Origin: Planctomycetota bacterium
Lineage (GTDB): Bacteria; Planctomycetota; SZUA-567; JAFGGJ01
Reading direction: 5' to 3'
DNA length: 48,776 bases
Assembly (NCBI GenBank): GCA_016930595.1
Contig: JAFGGJ010000020.1
Span: 1 to 48,776, forward strand
The notes beneath the pieces are model-generated. The model was given only the letters and a program-made list of their open reading frames with translations. It had not been told where the DNA came from and made no database searches. Positions 34,882 to 43,293 of this stretch are shown here, one piece after another (position 1 is the stretch's first letter; each line of letters opens with the position of its first letter). The position numbers and the translations under genes are program-made.

Positions 34882-34896
34882 CGGGAATTATTCCCG
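34882..34896. promoter_or_regulatory. Perfect palindrome between divergent promoters (operator candidate)
   Basis: CGGGAAT and ATTCCCG form an exact 7-bp inverted repeat around one central base. It sits between the minus-strand -35 (34865-34870) and the argG -35 (34919-34924), a usual place for a regulator that controls both genes. The regulator is unknown. Confidence 0.45.
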
Positions 34897-34918
34897 ATCA
34901 TCGCGGCGCCGGGCGCCA

Positions 34919-34946
34919 TTGACCCCGCGGGCTTCTGCGCTAGAAT
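34919..34946 (+). promoter_or_regulatory. Promoter of argG
   Basis: TTGACC (34919-34924) and TAGAAT (34941-34946) lie 16 bases apart, about 30 nt before the argG ribosome site. Confidence 0.6.
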
Positions 34947-34982
34947 AGTTGCCGGCCGGATGCCGGAAAGGAGCTCTAACGC

Positions 34983-36194
34983 ATGCCTCGCGTTGTACTT
35001 GCATACTCGGGCGGCCTCGACACTTCCGTCGCCATACAGTGGCTCAGGCAGGAAAAGGGCCTCGACGTCGTCACGCTCTCCGCCGACCTCGGCCAGGGCG
35101 AATACCTCCCGCCGACCAGGGAACGCGCTCTTAAGAACGGAGCTTCCGAAGCCGTTATTGTCGACCTGCGCAAACCGCTCGTCGAAGAATTCATCTTCCC
35201 GGCGCTCAAGGCCCTTGCTTTTTACGGCGAAGGTTACCTGCTCGCCACCGCCCTGGGCCGTCCCCTCATCGCCAGGGAACTCGTGCGCTACGCCCGTGAA
35301 ACCGGGGCCGATTTCGTTGCTCACGGCTGCACCGGCAAGGGAAACGACCAGGTCCGGTTCGAAGTCACCGCCGCCGCTCTCGCACCCGAAATCAAGGTCA
35401 TTGCCCCGCTGCGCGAATGGTCGCTGAAAAGCCGTGAAGAAGAAATCGAGTACGCCATGGAGCACGGTATCGATATCGGCGGTATCGACAAGAAGAAGAT
35501 CTACTCCTATGACCGCAACCTCTGGGGCGTCTCCGTCGAATGCGGCGAACTCGAAGACCCCTGGAACGCCCCCCCGGAAGACGCCTACCTCATGACCGCC
35601 GGTCCCAAGGACGCCCCCGATGAGCCCGTTGAAGTCGTTGTCGGCTTCAAGTCGGGCGTACCCGTTTCACTCGACGGCCGCGAGATGGACGGCGTCGCCC
35701 TCATCGAAAAACTCAACTCCATCGCCGGTGCCCACGGCGTCGGCCGCATCGATCAGGTCGAAGACCGCCTCGTTGGCATCAAGAGCCGTGAAGTCTACGA
35801 AGCTCCCGCGGGCGTCGTCCTCTTTTCGGCCGCAAGGGCCCTCCAGCATCTCACCCTCCCCAAGGACCTCATCCACGAAGCCCGCATCCTCGGCCGCCGC
35901 TACGGCGAACTCGTGTATAACGGCCTCTGGTTCACCGCGCTCAAACGCGCACTCGACGCCTTCTTCTCCCAGACCGTCAGGAACGTCTCCGGGGATGTCC
36001 GGGTCCGCCTCTTCAAGGGCAGTGCCACCGTCGTCGGACGCAGGAGCCCTTTTGCGCTTTACCGCCACAGTCTTTCCACTTACGATGCGAGTGACAGCTT
36101 CGATCATTCGGCTTCGGTCGGCTTTATCAAGCTGTGGGGGCTGCCCGTTCAGCTTGCGGAACTTATCGACAGGGAGGCCGGGAAGGAGGCCTGA
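34983..36194 (+). CDS. argG: Argininosuccinate synthase
   Basis: This 403-residue enzyme joins citrulline and aspartate with ATP to give argininosuccinate in arginine synthesis. The PP-loop S-G-G-L-D-T-S (9-15) binds ATP. Further marks are the G-C-T-G-K-G-N-D-Q-V-R-F segment, which holds the citrulline/aspartate contacts, the Y-S-Y-D-R-N-L-W-G stretch, and Y-E-A-P-A-G near residue 278. Length is typical. ATG 34983 follows AAAGGAG. No other arginine gene is in the window. It is followed two bases later by a Pro-rich membrane protein, which looks like a chance operon partner. Confidence 0.97.
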   Translation: MPRVVLAYSGGLDTSVAIQWLRQEKGLDVVTLSADLGQGEYLPPTRERALKNGASEAVIVDLRKPLVEEFIFPALKALAFYGEGYLLATALGRPLIARELVRYARETGADFVAHGCTGKGNDQVRFEVTAAALAPEIKVIAPLREWSLKSREEEIEYAMEHGIDIGGIDKKKIYSYDRNLWGVSVECGELEDPWNAPPEDAYLMTAGPKDAPDEPVEVVVGFKSGVPVSLDGREMDGVALIEKLNSIAGAHGVGRIDQVEDRLVGIKSREVYEAPAGVVLFSAARALQHLTLPKDLIHEARILGRRYGELVYNGLWFTALKRALDAFFSQTVRNVSGDVRVRLFKGSATVVGRRSPFALYRHSLSTYDASDSFDHSASVGFIKLWGLPVQLAELIDREAGKEA

Positions 36195-36196
36195 CT

Positions 36197-36604
36197 TTGG
36201 CAGCGATCGGCTCTCGCGGACTGTCGCTCGTGCTGCGTTTCCTGCTTGCCGCGGTCGCAGTCGCCGGCGTTTCCGTTATCGCCGGTTTCGGCAGGGAATA
36301 CCTGGCCGCCTCCTCTCCTCCGGCATACACGGATGCCGACCTCTATGCCATTGCCCCCGCCGCCGTGTCGCTGAAAGCCCCAGCCCTCCCCGCTCCGCCG
36401 CCGCCCCGCCCCACGCCGCCGGAAATGCCGCCCGATGACGCGCCGCCTCCGGTTTCCATCCCTCCCCCTCCTCCCCCGCCCCCAGACGTCGTCGCTCCCC
36501 CGCCCCCCGACGTGCCCGTCCAAACCGAACCGGCGGACGTCCCCCTCCCGGAACCTTCCGATACCGGCGATTTTCTCGACGGCCCCTTGCCGGAGCCGTG
36601 GTGA
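36197..36604 (+). CDS. Proline-rich single-span membrane protein
   Basis: This 135-residue protein starts at TTG 36197 behind AAGGAGG. One transmembrane segment (about 10-30, L-L-A-A-V-A-V-A-G-V-S-V-I-A-G-F) is followed by an extracytoplasmic Pro-rich tail with PPP and PPPPPPP runs and acidic spacers. The layout is like a TonB-type or periplasm-spanning linker, but no folded end domain is present. It lies between argG and the Ser/Thr kinase, whose own extracytoplasmic stalk is also Pro-rich. Function is unknown. Confidence 0.65.
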   Translation: MAAIGSRGLSLVLRFLLAAVAVAGVSVIAGFGREYLAASSPPAYTDADLYAIAPAAVSLKAPALPAPPPPRPTPPEMPPDDAPPPVSIPPPPPPPPDVVAPPPPDVPVQTEPADVPLPEPSDTGDFLDGPLPEPW

Positions 36605-36613
36605 TGCATCTTG

Positions 36614-36642
36614 TTGACAACAGCAGCTGAACAGGGTAGATA
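36614..36642 (+). promoter_or_regulatory. Promoter of the Ser/Thr kinase gene
   Basis: A perfect TTGACA (36614-36619) and TAGATA (36637-36642) are separated by 17 bases. The leader to the TTG at 36681 is about 32 nt. It is one of the best promoters in the window. Confidence 0.7.
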
Positions 36643-36680
36643 ATAAATGGCGACGCGCTTATGCGGCGGGGAGGTTCTGT

Positions 36681-38795
36681 TTGTCTGACAAGATAGGTTC
36701 GGTCCTGGGCGGCTGCGAACTCCTGGAAGTTATCGGCAAAGGCGGTATGGGCACGGTCTACAGGGCCCACCAGCGCTCCCTTGACCGCGATGTCGCCGTC
36801 AAAGTCCTCCCTACCACCTTTGATGAAGACCCTTCTTTCGTCGAACGCTTTATTCAGGAAGCCCGCTCCATCGCGCGGCTCAGCCACCCTAACGTCGTCC
36901 AGGTCTTTGATACCGGGGATGAATCCGGCGCCTACTTCATCCTCATGGAACTGGTCTCCGGCGGTACGCTCAAGGACAAGATCGTCGCCCGCCGGCCCGC
37001 CACCCCGCTCGACGTCATGGACATCGTCGAGCAGGCCGCCCTCGGCCTCGGCGCCGCTCACCAGCAAGGCATCATCCACAGGGATATCAAGCCGGGCAAC
37101 ATCATGTTCGGCATGAACCGCACCGTCAAGGTCGCGGACTTCGGCCTCGCTAAGGCCATCGCCGGCCAGAATGAACTCACCAGCGCCGGCGAAGTCGTCG
37201 GCACTCCCGCCTACATGAGCCCGGAACAGTGCGAAGGTCAGGCGCTTGACCAGAGGACCGATATCTACTCCCTCGGCGCTACCGCTTTCCATTTCGCCAC
37301 CGGTAGAGCTTTGTTCTCCGGGGATTCCGCCCTCCAGGTCATGTACAAACACATCAACGAAAAGCCCGAGCTTGCCAACGCGGTCCGCCCCGACCTGCCC
37401 CTCGCTCTCGCCGCCATAATCGACCGCTGCGTCGCCAAGGATCCCTATGACCGCTACCAGGACGTCGACGAACTCATCCTCGATCTCCACAGGGCCGCCG
37501 ACAACAAGCCCGTCGAGCCTTACCGGCCCGGGCAGGGAAGGGCTCGCCTCGGCCTCGCCGCACAGGACGCCCTCGATTCCGCCGCCCGCCCGGAATCCCC
37601 GGATACACAGAAACGCTTCAGCAGTGCCACCATATACAAGAAACGCGAACTCTCCGCCAAGGAACAGGAACAGCGCGCCGATCGTTTCTCCTCGAAGGGC
37701 CAGTGGGCCTTTGCACTCCTCGCCTACAAGGAAGCCCTCAAGGCTTTCCCCGATTCCGACAACCTCAAGAAGAAAGTCGCCGACACCCAGGCACGCGTCG
37801 ACCAGGAAGCCATGGATGACGACCTCGCCAAGGTCAGGCGCCTCCTTGCGGAAGGCAAGATCGACCAGGCTTACGATGTTGTCGGCCGGGCCATCAAGAC
37901 TGCGCCCAACGACGAACTCAAGGCGCGCGCTCGCCGATCCCTGAACGACGTCCAGAACAAGGAACGCGCCGTCCGCGCCGTCAGGCGTAACAAGCTCATT
38001 TTCACCCTCGTGCTGGTCCTGGCGGTGGCCACCGGCGGCGCCGTTTTCCTGTGGCAGTGGCATAAAGACCGGGCCGCGCACGCGGCTTCTGCCGGCCAGC
38101 CGGCGCCCACGCCCGTCCCTGCGCCTCCGCCCGCCGACGCTCCCACACCGCCCCCCGATGTGCCGGAAGAGCCGCCGGTTCCCGACGACGTCCCCGAAGA
38201 TTCCACCGGAACCGCCGCCGAAGACGACCTCCCCTCCAACCCCTTCCTGCGAGCCCTCATCGAAAACGCCCGCAGGCAGGCCGAAGGCGATAAGTCTTCG
38301 GATACGCCATCTGATTCCCCGCGGCCGGATTCCTCCGCCGCCGACACCGCGGCGGACTCCCGCGGCGGCTTCGCCGACGGCAGCATGACCTTCCAGGTGC
38401 CGGCTTTCATGCGCCCCGTCCGGGATACCGCCAACCAGGTCGCCTACGGGGGCTTCACCAGGGACAGGACCATGCTCAGCATTTCCGTCAGCCGCAGCGC
38501 TTCGACGTCCCCCGTCGACGTCGTTGCGGGCGACGTCGTGAAGAGCTTCGAGTCGCCTGCCGGCTATAACGGCCGCGTGATCGAAAAAACCTACAGACCC
38601 ATCCCGGGCGCCGGCCGCTCCCCGGAAATACGCGGCGAGTATCATGACGAGAAAACCGGCCGGCTCTCCGTGTGTATCCTTGTCACGCGCAGGGAACCCT
38701 ATACCTATATCGTGTCCTTCAGTGTCAACAGCGACAAGCTCGCCGAACGCCGCGCCGACTACGATCGGATCATCGATTCTATTGTCTTCAAGTGA
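36681..38795 (+). CDS. Transmembrane Hanks-type Ser/Thr protein kinase
   Basis: This 704-residue kinase starts at TTG 36681 with GGGGAGG ahead. The kinase domain (about 12-275) has G-K-G-G-M-G (19-24), K41 in V-A-V-K, H-R-D (133-135) with I-K-P-G-N, D-F-G (153-155), G-T-P-A-Y-M-S-P-E-Q and D-I-Y-S-L-G. All catalytic residues are present. A TPR-like helical region (about 330-420) follows, then one membrane span (about 438-460), a Pro/Ala-rich stalk, and a C-terminal domain (about 570-704) that looks like DcrB/PsbP-type folds. It probably senses an envelope signal and phosphorylates cytosolic targets; both are unknown. Confidence 0.93.
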   Translation: MSDKIGSVLGGCELLEVIGKGGMGTVYRAHQRSLDRDVAVKVLPTTFDEDPSFVERFIQEARSIARLSHPNVVQVFDTGDESGAYFILMELVSGGTLKDKIVARRPATPLDVMDIVEQAALGLGAAHQQGIIHRDIKPGNIMFGMNRTVKVADFGLAKAIAGQNELTSAGEVVGTPAYMSPEQCEGQALDQRTDIYSLGATAFHFATGRALFSGDSALQVMYKHINEKPELANAVRPDLPLALAAIIDRCVAKDPYDRYQDVDELILDLHRAADNKPVEPYRPGQGRARLGLAAQDALDSAARPESPDTQKRFSSATIYKKRELSAKEQEQRADRFSSKGQWAFALLAYKEALKAFPDSDNLKKKVADTQARVDQEAMDDDLAKVRRLLAEGKIDQAYDVVGRAIKTAPNDELKARARRSLNDVQNKERAVRAVRRNKLIFTLVLVLAVATGGAVFLWQWHKDRAAHAASAGQPAPTPVPAPPPADAPTPPPDVPEEPPVPDDVPEDSTGTAAEDDLPSNPFLRALIENARRQAEGDKSSDTPSDSPRPDSSAADTAADSRGGFADGSMTFQVPAFMRPVRDTANQVAYGGFTRDRTMLSISVSRSASTSPVDVVAGDVVKSFESPAGYNGRVIEKTYRPIPGAGRSPEIRGEYHDEKTGRLSVCILVTRREPYTYIVSFSVNSDKLAERRADYDRIIDSIVFK

Positions 38796-38814
38796 CCTTC
38801 GCCGGCGGGCCTTC

Positions 38815-39543
38815 ATGCTCGAGCGCTCTTTCCTCCACATCCGCGGCATCGGCAGAAAGCGCGAACGCTCCATCTGGCTCAACGGCGTCGCATCCTGGCA
38901 CGACGCCCTCCAATCGGACCTCGCTTTTCTCGGCGCCCTCGCCCCCGCTGTAAAGGCGGCCGCGGCCGAATCCATCGAGCGTCTCCGCTCCCGAGACTGC
39001 GCCTTTTTCGCCGACCGCCTCCCCGCCGCGGAACGCTGGCGCGTGTGGACCGCCTTCCGGTCCGATTGCTGTTACCTGGACATCGAAACCGACCCTTACC
39101 GGCCCATCCTTGTCGGCCTGCTGCGGAACGGCGCCTACAGGTGCCTTGTGCGCGGCCGCGACATGGATGAAGTCCCCGCCCTCCTTGCCGGGGTTCGTTT
39201 CTTCGTCACCTACTGCGGCAGCACCTTCGACGTTCCCGTTCTGAGAAACCACTTCGGGCCGGGGATCCTCGCCGGCGCCGCGCATCTCGACCTCATGCAC
39301 ACTCTGCACGCCATGGGCATACGCGGCGGGCTCAAAGCCTCCGAACGCTCCCTCGGCCTGGCCCGCCCCGCCACGGTCGACGGTCTCTCCGGCGACGACG
39401 CCGTTCGCCTCTGGCGACACTACCGCTCCGGTGACGCCGCCGCCCTGGCCACGCTCATCGCCTATAACCGCGAAGACGTCCTGAACCTCGAAAGGATCCT
39501 CGATATCGTCGCCCCGCGGCTTGCCGCCGGTCTCGGCCGTTGA
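38815..39543 (+). CDS. Ribonuclease H-like (YprB-type) exonuclease
   Basis: This 242-residue protein has the DEDD nuclease order: C-Y-L-D-I-E-T-D (first Asp and Glu), F-V-T-Y-C-G-S-T-F-D-V-P-V-L (second Asp) and Y-N-R-E-D-V-L-N-L (last Asp). This matches the YprB-type RNase H-like domain found in poorly studied nucleic acid exonucleases. Length is that of the bare domain. ATG 38815 lacks a strong ribosome site (GGCGGGC only), so coupling to the kinase, 19 bases upstream, is likely. No link with the kinase is known. Confidence 0.8.
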   Translation: MLERSFLHIRGIGRKRERSIWLNGVASWHDALQSDLAFLGALAPAVKAAAAESIERLRSRDCAFFADRLPAAERWRVWTAFRSDCCYLDIETDPYRPILVGLLRNGAYRCLVRGRDMDEVPALLAGVRFFVTYCGSTFDVPVLRNHFGPGILAGAAHLDLMHTLHAMGIRGGLKASERSLGLARPATVDGLSGDDAVRLWRHYRSGDAAALATLIAYNREDVLNLERILDIVAPRLAAGLGR

Positions 39544-39574
39544 CGGCCCCGGTAATTCATTTGCGCTTTTTCCA

Positions 39575-39602
39575 TTGTTTCCCGCCGTGTTTACCCCATA
39601 AT
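39575..39602 (+). promoter_or_regulatory. Promoter of the GH106-like gene
   Basis: TTGTTT (39575-39580) and CATAAT (39597-39602) lie 16 bases apart in a locally AT-rich stretch, about 30 nt before the ATG at 39635. Confidence 0.5.
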
Positions 39603-39634
39603 TCACACGTGGCCCTGTTGGAAGGGAATGTATC

Positions 39635-42613
39635 ATGTTCAAAGCTCTGAAAGCCGAATTCAAGAATCCTCCTTGCGAATATCGCGGAGCTCCTTTCTGG
39701 TCCTGGAACGACCGCCTGGATCCCGCGGAGATCCGCCGCCAGATCCGCATGATGAAACGCGCCGGCATGGGCGGTTTCTTCATGCACTCGCGCGGCGGCC
39801 TCGAAACCCCCTTCCACGGCGAAGAATGGTTCCGCGTCGTCGACGCCGCCGTCGAAGAAGCCCGCTCCCTCGGCATGTATGCCTGGGCCTACGACGAAGA
39901 CCGCTGGCCTTCCGGTCCAGCGGGCGGCCTCACCCACATGGCCGACCCTTCCTGCGCCCTCTGGCGCCTCGCCGTTGAAGAAGCCGCCGAATATCCCGCT
40001 CTCGCCGCCGGCGTCATCGCGGTGTTCAGGCGCAGGAACAGCTCCACTTTCGTTCCGGCATCCCCCGGCGACACCGGCGATATCGTCGTCTTCCGCCAGT
40101 CTTCCATAGCGGGCGGCGGCTGGACCAATAACCGGCCCCCCTTCAACGTCCTCAGTGCACAGGCCGTCGATTCCTTCATCCGCGCCGCCTACAAGCCTTA
40201 TGCCGACCGCTATCCCGCGGAAATCAAGGCCGGTGTTCTCCCGGGCGTCTTCACCGACGAACCCAACTACCGCCCGGGCGGCGCCGACTCCCTTTCCTGG
40301 ACCCCGGAATTGCCCCAGGAATTCCGCAGGCGGCGCGGCTACGACATCGTCCCCTGCCTTCCCGCCCTGCTGGAAAATGTCAAGTCGCCGCGCAAGGACC
40401 GCTCAGTCGACGAAATACGCCACGACTATCACCAGACGCTCTCCGAGCTCTTTGAAGAAAACTTCTCCGGCCGTATCGGCGATTTCTGCGGCAGGCACGG
40501 CTTGGCCCTCACCGGCCACTATCTCTGCGAACAGCCCCTGAAGATACAGGCGCGCGTCGGCGGTTCCGCCATGCCGCATTACATCCACCAGCAGGTCCCG
40601 GGTATCGACATCCTCTGCCGCCGCACCGACGAGATCATCACCGTCAAGCAGACTGCCAGCGTCGCACGCCAGTGGGGCCGCAGAAAACTCATCTCCGAAC
40701 TCTACGGCGCCAGCGGATGGGAACTCTCCCTTACCGATCAGAAGAAAATCGGCGACTGGCAGTACGCCCTCGGCGTCAACTTCCGCTGTCAGCACCTCGC
40801 CCTCTACTCCATGCGCGGCGAACGCAAGCGCGACTTCCCTCCCAGCCTCTATATCCAGCAGCCGTGGTGGCCGCATCACAGGCTCGTCGCCGATTACTTC
40901 GCGCGCCTTTCGCTCGCAATGCGCGTCGGATCCCCTCTGCGCGAAGTCGCCGTCATCCATCCCATGGAAAGCGTCTGGGCCGCCCTGGACAACGGCGCCG
41001 CGGCCAAGGTCGATCCCATCGACTCCGCCCTCTACGACCTCGCCGACAACCTTCTTTACAACCAGGTCGATTTCGACTTCATCGACGAATCCCTCCTCGA
41101 ACGCTTCGGCTCGGCCGGCCGCTCGGGCCTCCGCATGAACAAGGTTTCCTACCGCGTCGTCGTCGTGCCGAAGCTGACGCACCTTCGGCCTTCCACCGCC
41201 GAGAAACTCCTTGCTTTCGCCTCCGCCGGCGGACGGCTTTTCAGCCTCGTCAGAGGCGGCGTCAAAATCTATGCCGGCGGTGTCTCCCGCTCCTCCCTCA
41301 ACAAGCTCGCCTCACGTCTCAACTCCCTCCTGTCACGCAGCTTCGTGGGCTCGAAAACCGGCCTCGTTTCATCCCTCAAACAGTCCTGCTCCGAACCCGT
41401 CGCCGTCAAAGGTAAAGGCCGCCTTCTGTACCAGCTCAGAGCCGACGGGCGCGAAAGACTGCTCTTCCTCACCAACCAGTCCGACGGCCCAGTCTCCGTC
41501 TCCGTCGAACTCTCCGGCGGCGGCAGCCCTTCCTACTGGGACCTCGAATCCGGCAGGAACATCCCCCTGGCCGCCGACAAGCTGCCCGGGAACCGCATTT
41601 CCATCCCCCTCCACCTTCCCTTCGCCGGCAGCGCCCTCATCTCCTACGAAAAAACCTCTTCCCTGAAAGCCCCCGCTCCCGTCCGCCTTCGCAGCGCGGC
41701 GAAAGCACGCAAGATCGCCGTTCCGGCGCGCCTGCCCTTCTCCCTGTCCATGCCCAACGTGCTCTACGTCGACAAGGCGACCATCGAAGTCGAAGGCACG
41801 GGGCTTTCTCTCCAGGGCTTCGTGCCGCAGATCGCGCGGTCCGTCAAGCAGGTCTACAATCTGCCCGCGGGCCGATACAGCGAGGCCCAGCCCTGGACCT
41901 GGCGCCGTGTCTCCACCGGCAAGACGGTCTCCGTCACTTACGATTTCCGCGTGGACGCCGTCCCGCCGGGTAAAGTCCAGCTTGCGCTGGAACGCCTTTC
42001 GCGCAAATCAATAAAAGTCAACGGCCGTACCGTCAAGCCCCGGAAGAAAGGCTTCTATCTCGACAAGACCATCGAAATCATCGACCTCCCCAAGCTCAGG
42101 AAAGGCCTCAATTCAATCACGCTTTCCGAACCCCTCGACGAATCTTTCGAAGCCGAAGCCGTCTACGTCCTCGGCTCCTTCGGCGTCAAGGATAACCGCA
42201 TCGTCCCGATGCCGAAAACCGTGCTCGCCGCCGACTGGACCTCTTCCGGTCTTCCCTTCTATGCCGGGGCCGTCACCCTCCACGTGCCGGTATCCGTTTC
42301 CTCCGCCGGCCGCTACTCCGTCGAAATCGACGCCCAGGGTGCCGTCGTCGTCGGCGCAGGGCCCGCCCGCGGCAAAAAATCCTACCGCGCCTTCCCGCCC
42401 TTCTCCTTCGCACTCGACCTCCCCCAAGGCAGGTCCGTCGTCGACGTCGAACTCCTGCCCTCCCTCAGGAACCTCATGGGTCCCCACCACTTCTCCGACC
42501 CCCGGCCGGGCTGGTCCGGCCCCAGCGAAATGGCCCCGGAAAGTCCCGTGGACCGCTACGTTTTCATTCCGTCCGGCATCCTCGGAATGAAAATCGCGGA
42601 AGCCGCTGAATGA
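39635..42613 (+). CDS. GH106-like glycoside hydrolase (alpha-L-rhamnosidase type)
   Basis: This 992-residue protein has no signal peptide. The N-terminus (R-G-A-P-F-W-S-W-N-D, then M-M-K-R-A-G-M-G-G-F-F-M-H-S-R) and the D-E-D-R-W-P-S-G stretch are typical of the GH106 alpha-L-rhamnosidase family. The barrel continues with F-T-D-E-P-N-Y and L-T-G-H-Y-L-C-E, and the C-terminal 350 residues are beta-sandwich domains with L-P-A-G-R-Y and L-N-S-I-T-L marks. It probably releases deoxy-sugars from plant or algal polysaccharides. ATG 39635 follows GAAGGGA. Its stop overlaps the plsY start (ATGA). Confidence 0.75.
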   Translation: MFKALKAEFKNPPCEYRGAPFWSWNDRLDPAEIRRQIRMMKRAGMGGFFMHSRGGLETPFHGEEWFRVVDAAVEEARSLGMYAWAYDEDRWPSGPAGGLTHMADPSCALWRLAVEEAAEYPALAAGVIAVFRRRNSSTFVPASPGDTGDIVVFRQSSIAGGGWTNNRPPFNVLSAQAVDSFIRAAYKPYADRYPAEIKAGVLPGVFTDEPNYRPGGADSLSWTPELPQEFRRRRGYDIVPCLPALLENVKSPRKDRSVDEIRHDYHQTLSELFEENFSGRIGDFCGRHGLALTGHYLCEQPLKIQARVGGSAMPHYIHQQVPGIDILCRRTDEIITVKQTASVARQWGRRKLISELYGASGWELSLTDQKKIGDWQYALGVNFRCQHLALYSMRGERKRDFPPSLYIQQPWWPHHRLVADYFARLSLAMRVGSPLREVAVIHPMESVWAALDNGAAAKVDPIDSALYDLADNLLYNQVDFDFIDESLLERFGSAGRSGLRMNKVSYRVVVVPKLTHLRPSTAEKLLAFASAGGRLFSLVRGGVKIYAGGVSRSSLNKLASRLNSLLSRSFVGSKTGLVSSLKQSCSEPVAVKGKGRLLYQLRADGRERLLFLTNQSDGPVSVSVELSGGGSPSYWDLESGRNIPLAADKLPGNRISIPLHLPFAGSALISYEKTSSLKAPAPVRLRSAAKARKIAVPARLPFSLSMPNVLYVDKATIEVEGTGLSLQGFVPQIARSVKQVYNLPAGRYSEAQPWTWRRVSTGKTVSVTYDFRVDAVPPGKVQLALERLSRKSIKVNGRTVKPRKKGFYLDKTIEIIDLPKLRKGLNSITLSEPLDESFEAEAVYVLGSFGVKDNRIVPMPKTVLAADWTSSGLPFYAGAVTLHVPVSVSSAGRYSVEIDAQGAVVVGAGPARGKKSYRAFPPFSFALDLPQGRSVVDVELLPSLRNLMGPHHFSDPRPGWSGPSEMAPESPVDRYVFIPSGILGMKIAEAAE

Positions 42614-43293
42614 CAGCGCCCCACGCAAACGGCCTGTTCTGGAGTTGCGTCGCCGCCGGTTATCTCATCGGCGCCATACCCGTGGGATACCTGGCGGCCA
42701 TGGCCCGTGGCATCAACATCCGCGACGTCGGCTCGGGTAACATCGGCGCCACCAACGTCGGCCGGGCCCTCGGCAGGACCTGGGGCCGCGTTGTTCTCTT
42801 CATCGACATCGCCAAGGGGCTTTTCGTCTCGGGTCTTGCCCCGTTCCTGCTCGTCAGGTTCGCCCTCCTGCCGCATGACAAGCAGGTTCCGCTGGCCGCT
42901 TCCGCGGGCCTTGCCGCCGTACTCGGCCACATATACCCGGTTTACCTCCTGTTCCGCGGCGGCAAAGGCGTTGCCACCACCGTCGGGGTCTACGGCGGCC
43001 TTCTCGGTCCCTGGCTCGTCATCCCGCTCCTTGCTTATTCGCTTGCGGTCAAAATCACCGACTACGTCTCCGTAGGCAGCATCGCCTTTGCCGTATGTCT
43101 TCCCATCACGGCCTGGCTCGCCTACCGCTCTTCCTCCCAGCATTACTGGGTTTGGGGCACCGCCCTTGTCGTCTCGGTCTTTGTATTGTGGCGGCATCGT
43201 GGTAACATTAATAGGCTGCTGCACGGAATCGAGCCCAGGCGGAGCGGCTCGGGCGGACACGAAGAAAACGCAGGGAGCGTCGTGAATGGTTGA
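42610..43293 (+). CDS. plsY: Glycerol-3-phosphate acyltransferase PlsY
   Basis: This 227-residue multi-span membrane enzyme transfers an acyl group from acyl phosphate to glycerol-3-phosphate, the first step in phospholipid synthesis. The three family motifs are seen: G-S-G-N-I-G-A-T-N-V-G-R, then H-I-Y-P-V-Y-L-L-F-R-G-G-K-G-V-A-T, and the polar segment near residues 180-200 (with less clear conservation). Six to seven hydrophobic segments fit. The start is in an ATGA overlap with the glycosidase gene and the stop overlaps gpsA by 8 bases, so translation is coupled with the enzyme that makes its substrate. Confidence 0.93.
   Translation: MTAPHANGLFWSCVAAGYLIGAIPVGYLAAMARGINIRDVGSGNIGATNVGRALGRTWGRVVLFIDIAKGLFVSGLAPFLLVRFALLPHDKQVPLAASAGLAAVLGHIYPVYLLFRGGKGVATTVGVYGGLLGPWLVIPLLAYSLAVKITDYVSVGSIAFAVCLPITAWLAYRSSSQHYWVWGTALVVSVFVLWRHRGNINRLLHGIEPRRSGSGGHEENAGSVVNG

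Noticed and set aside
19000..35000. A dif site at the skew change
   Set aside because: No intergenic sequence matched the XerC/XerD core well enough to report.
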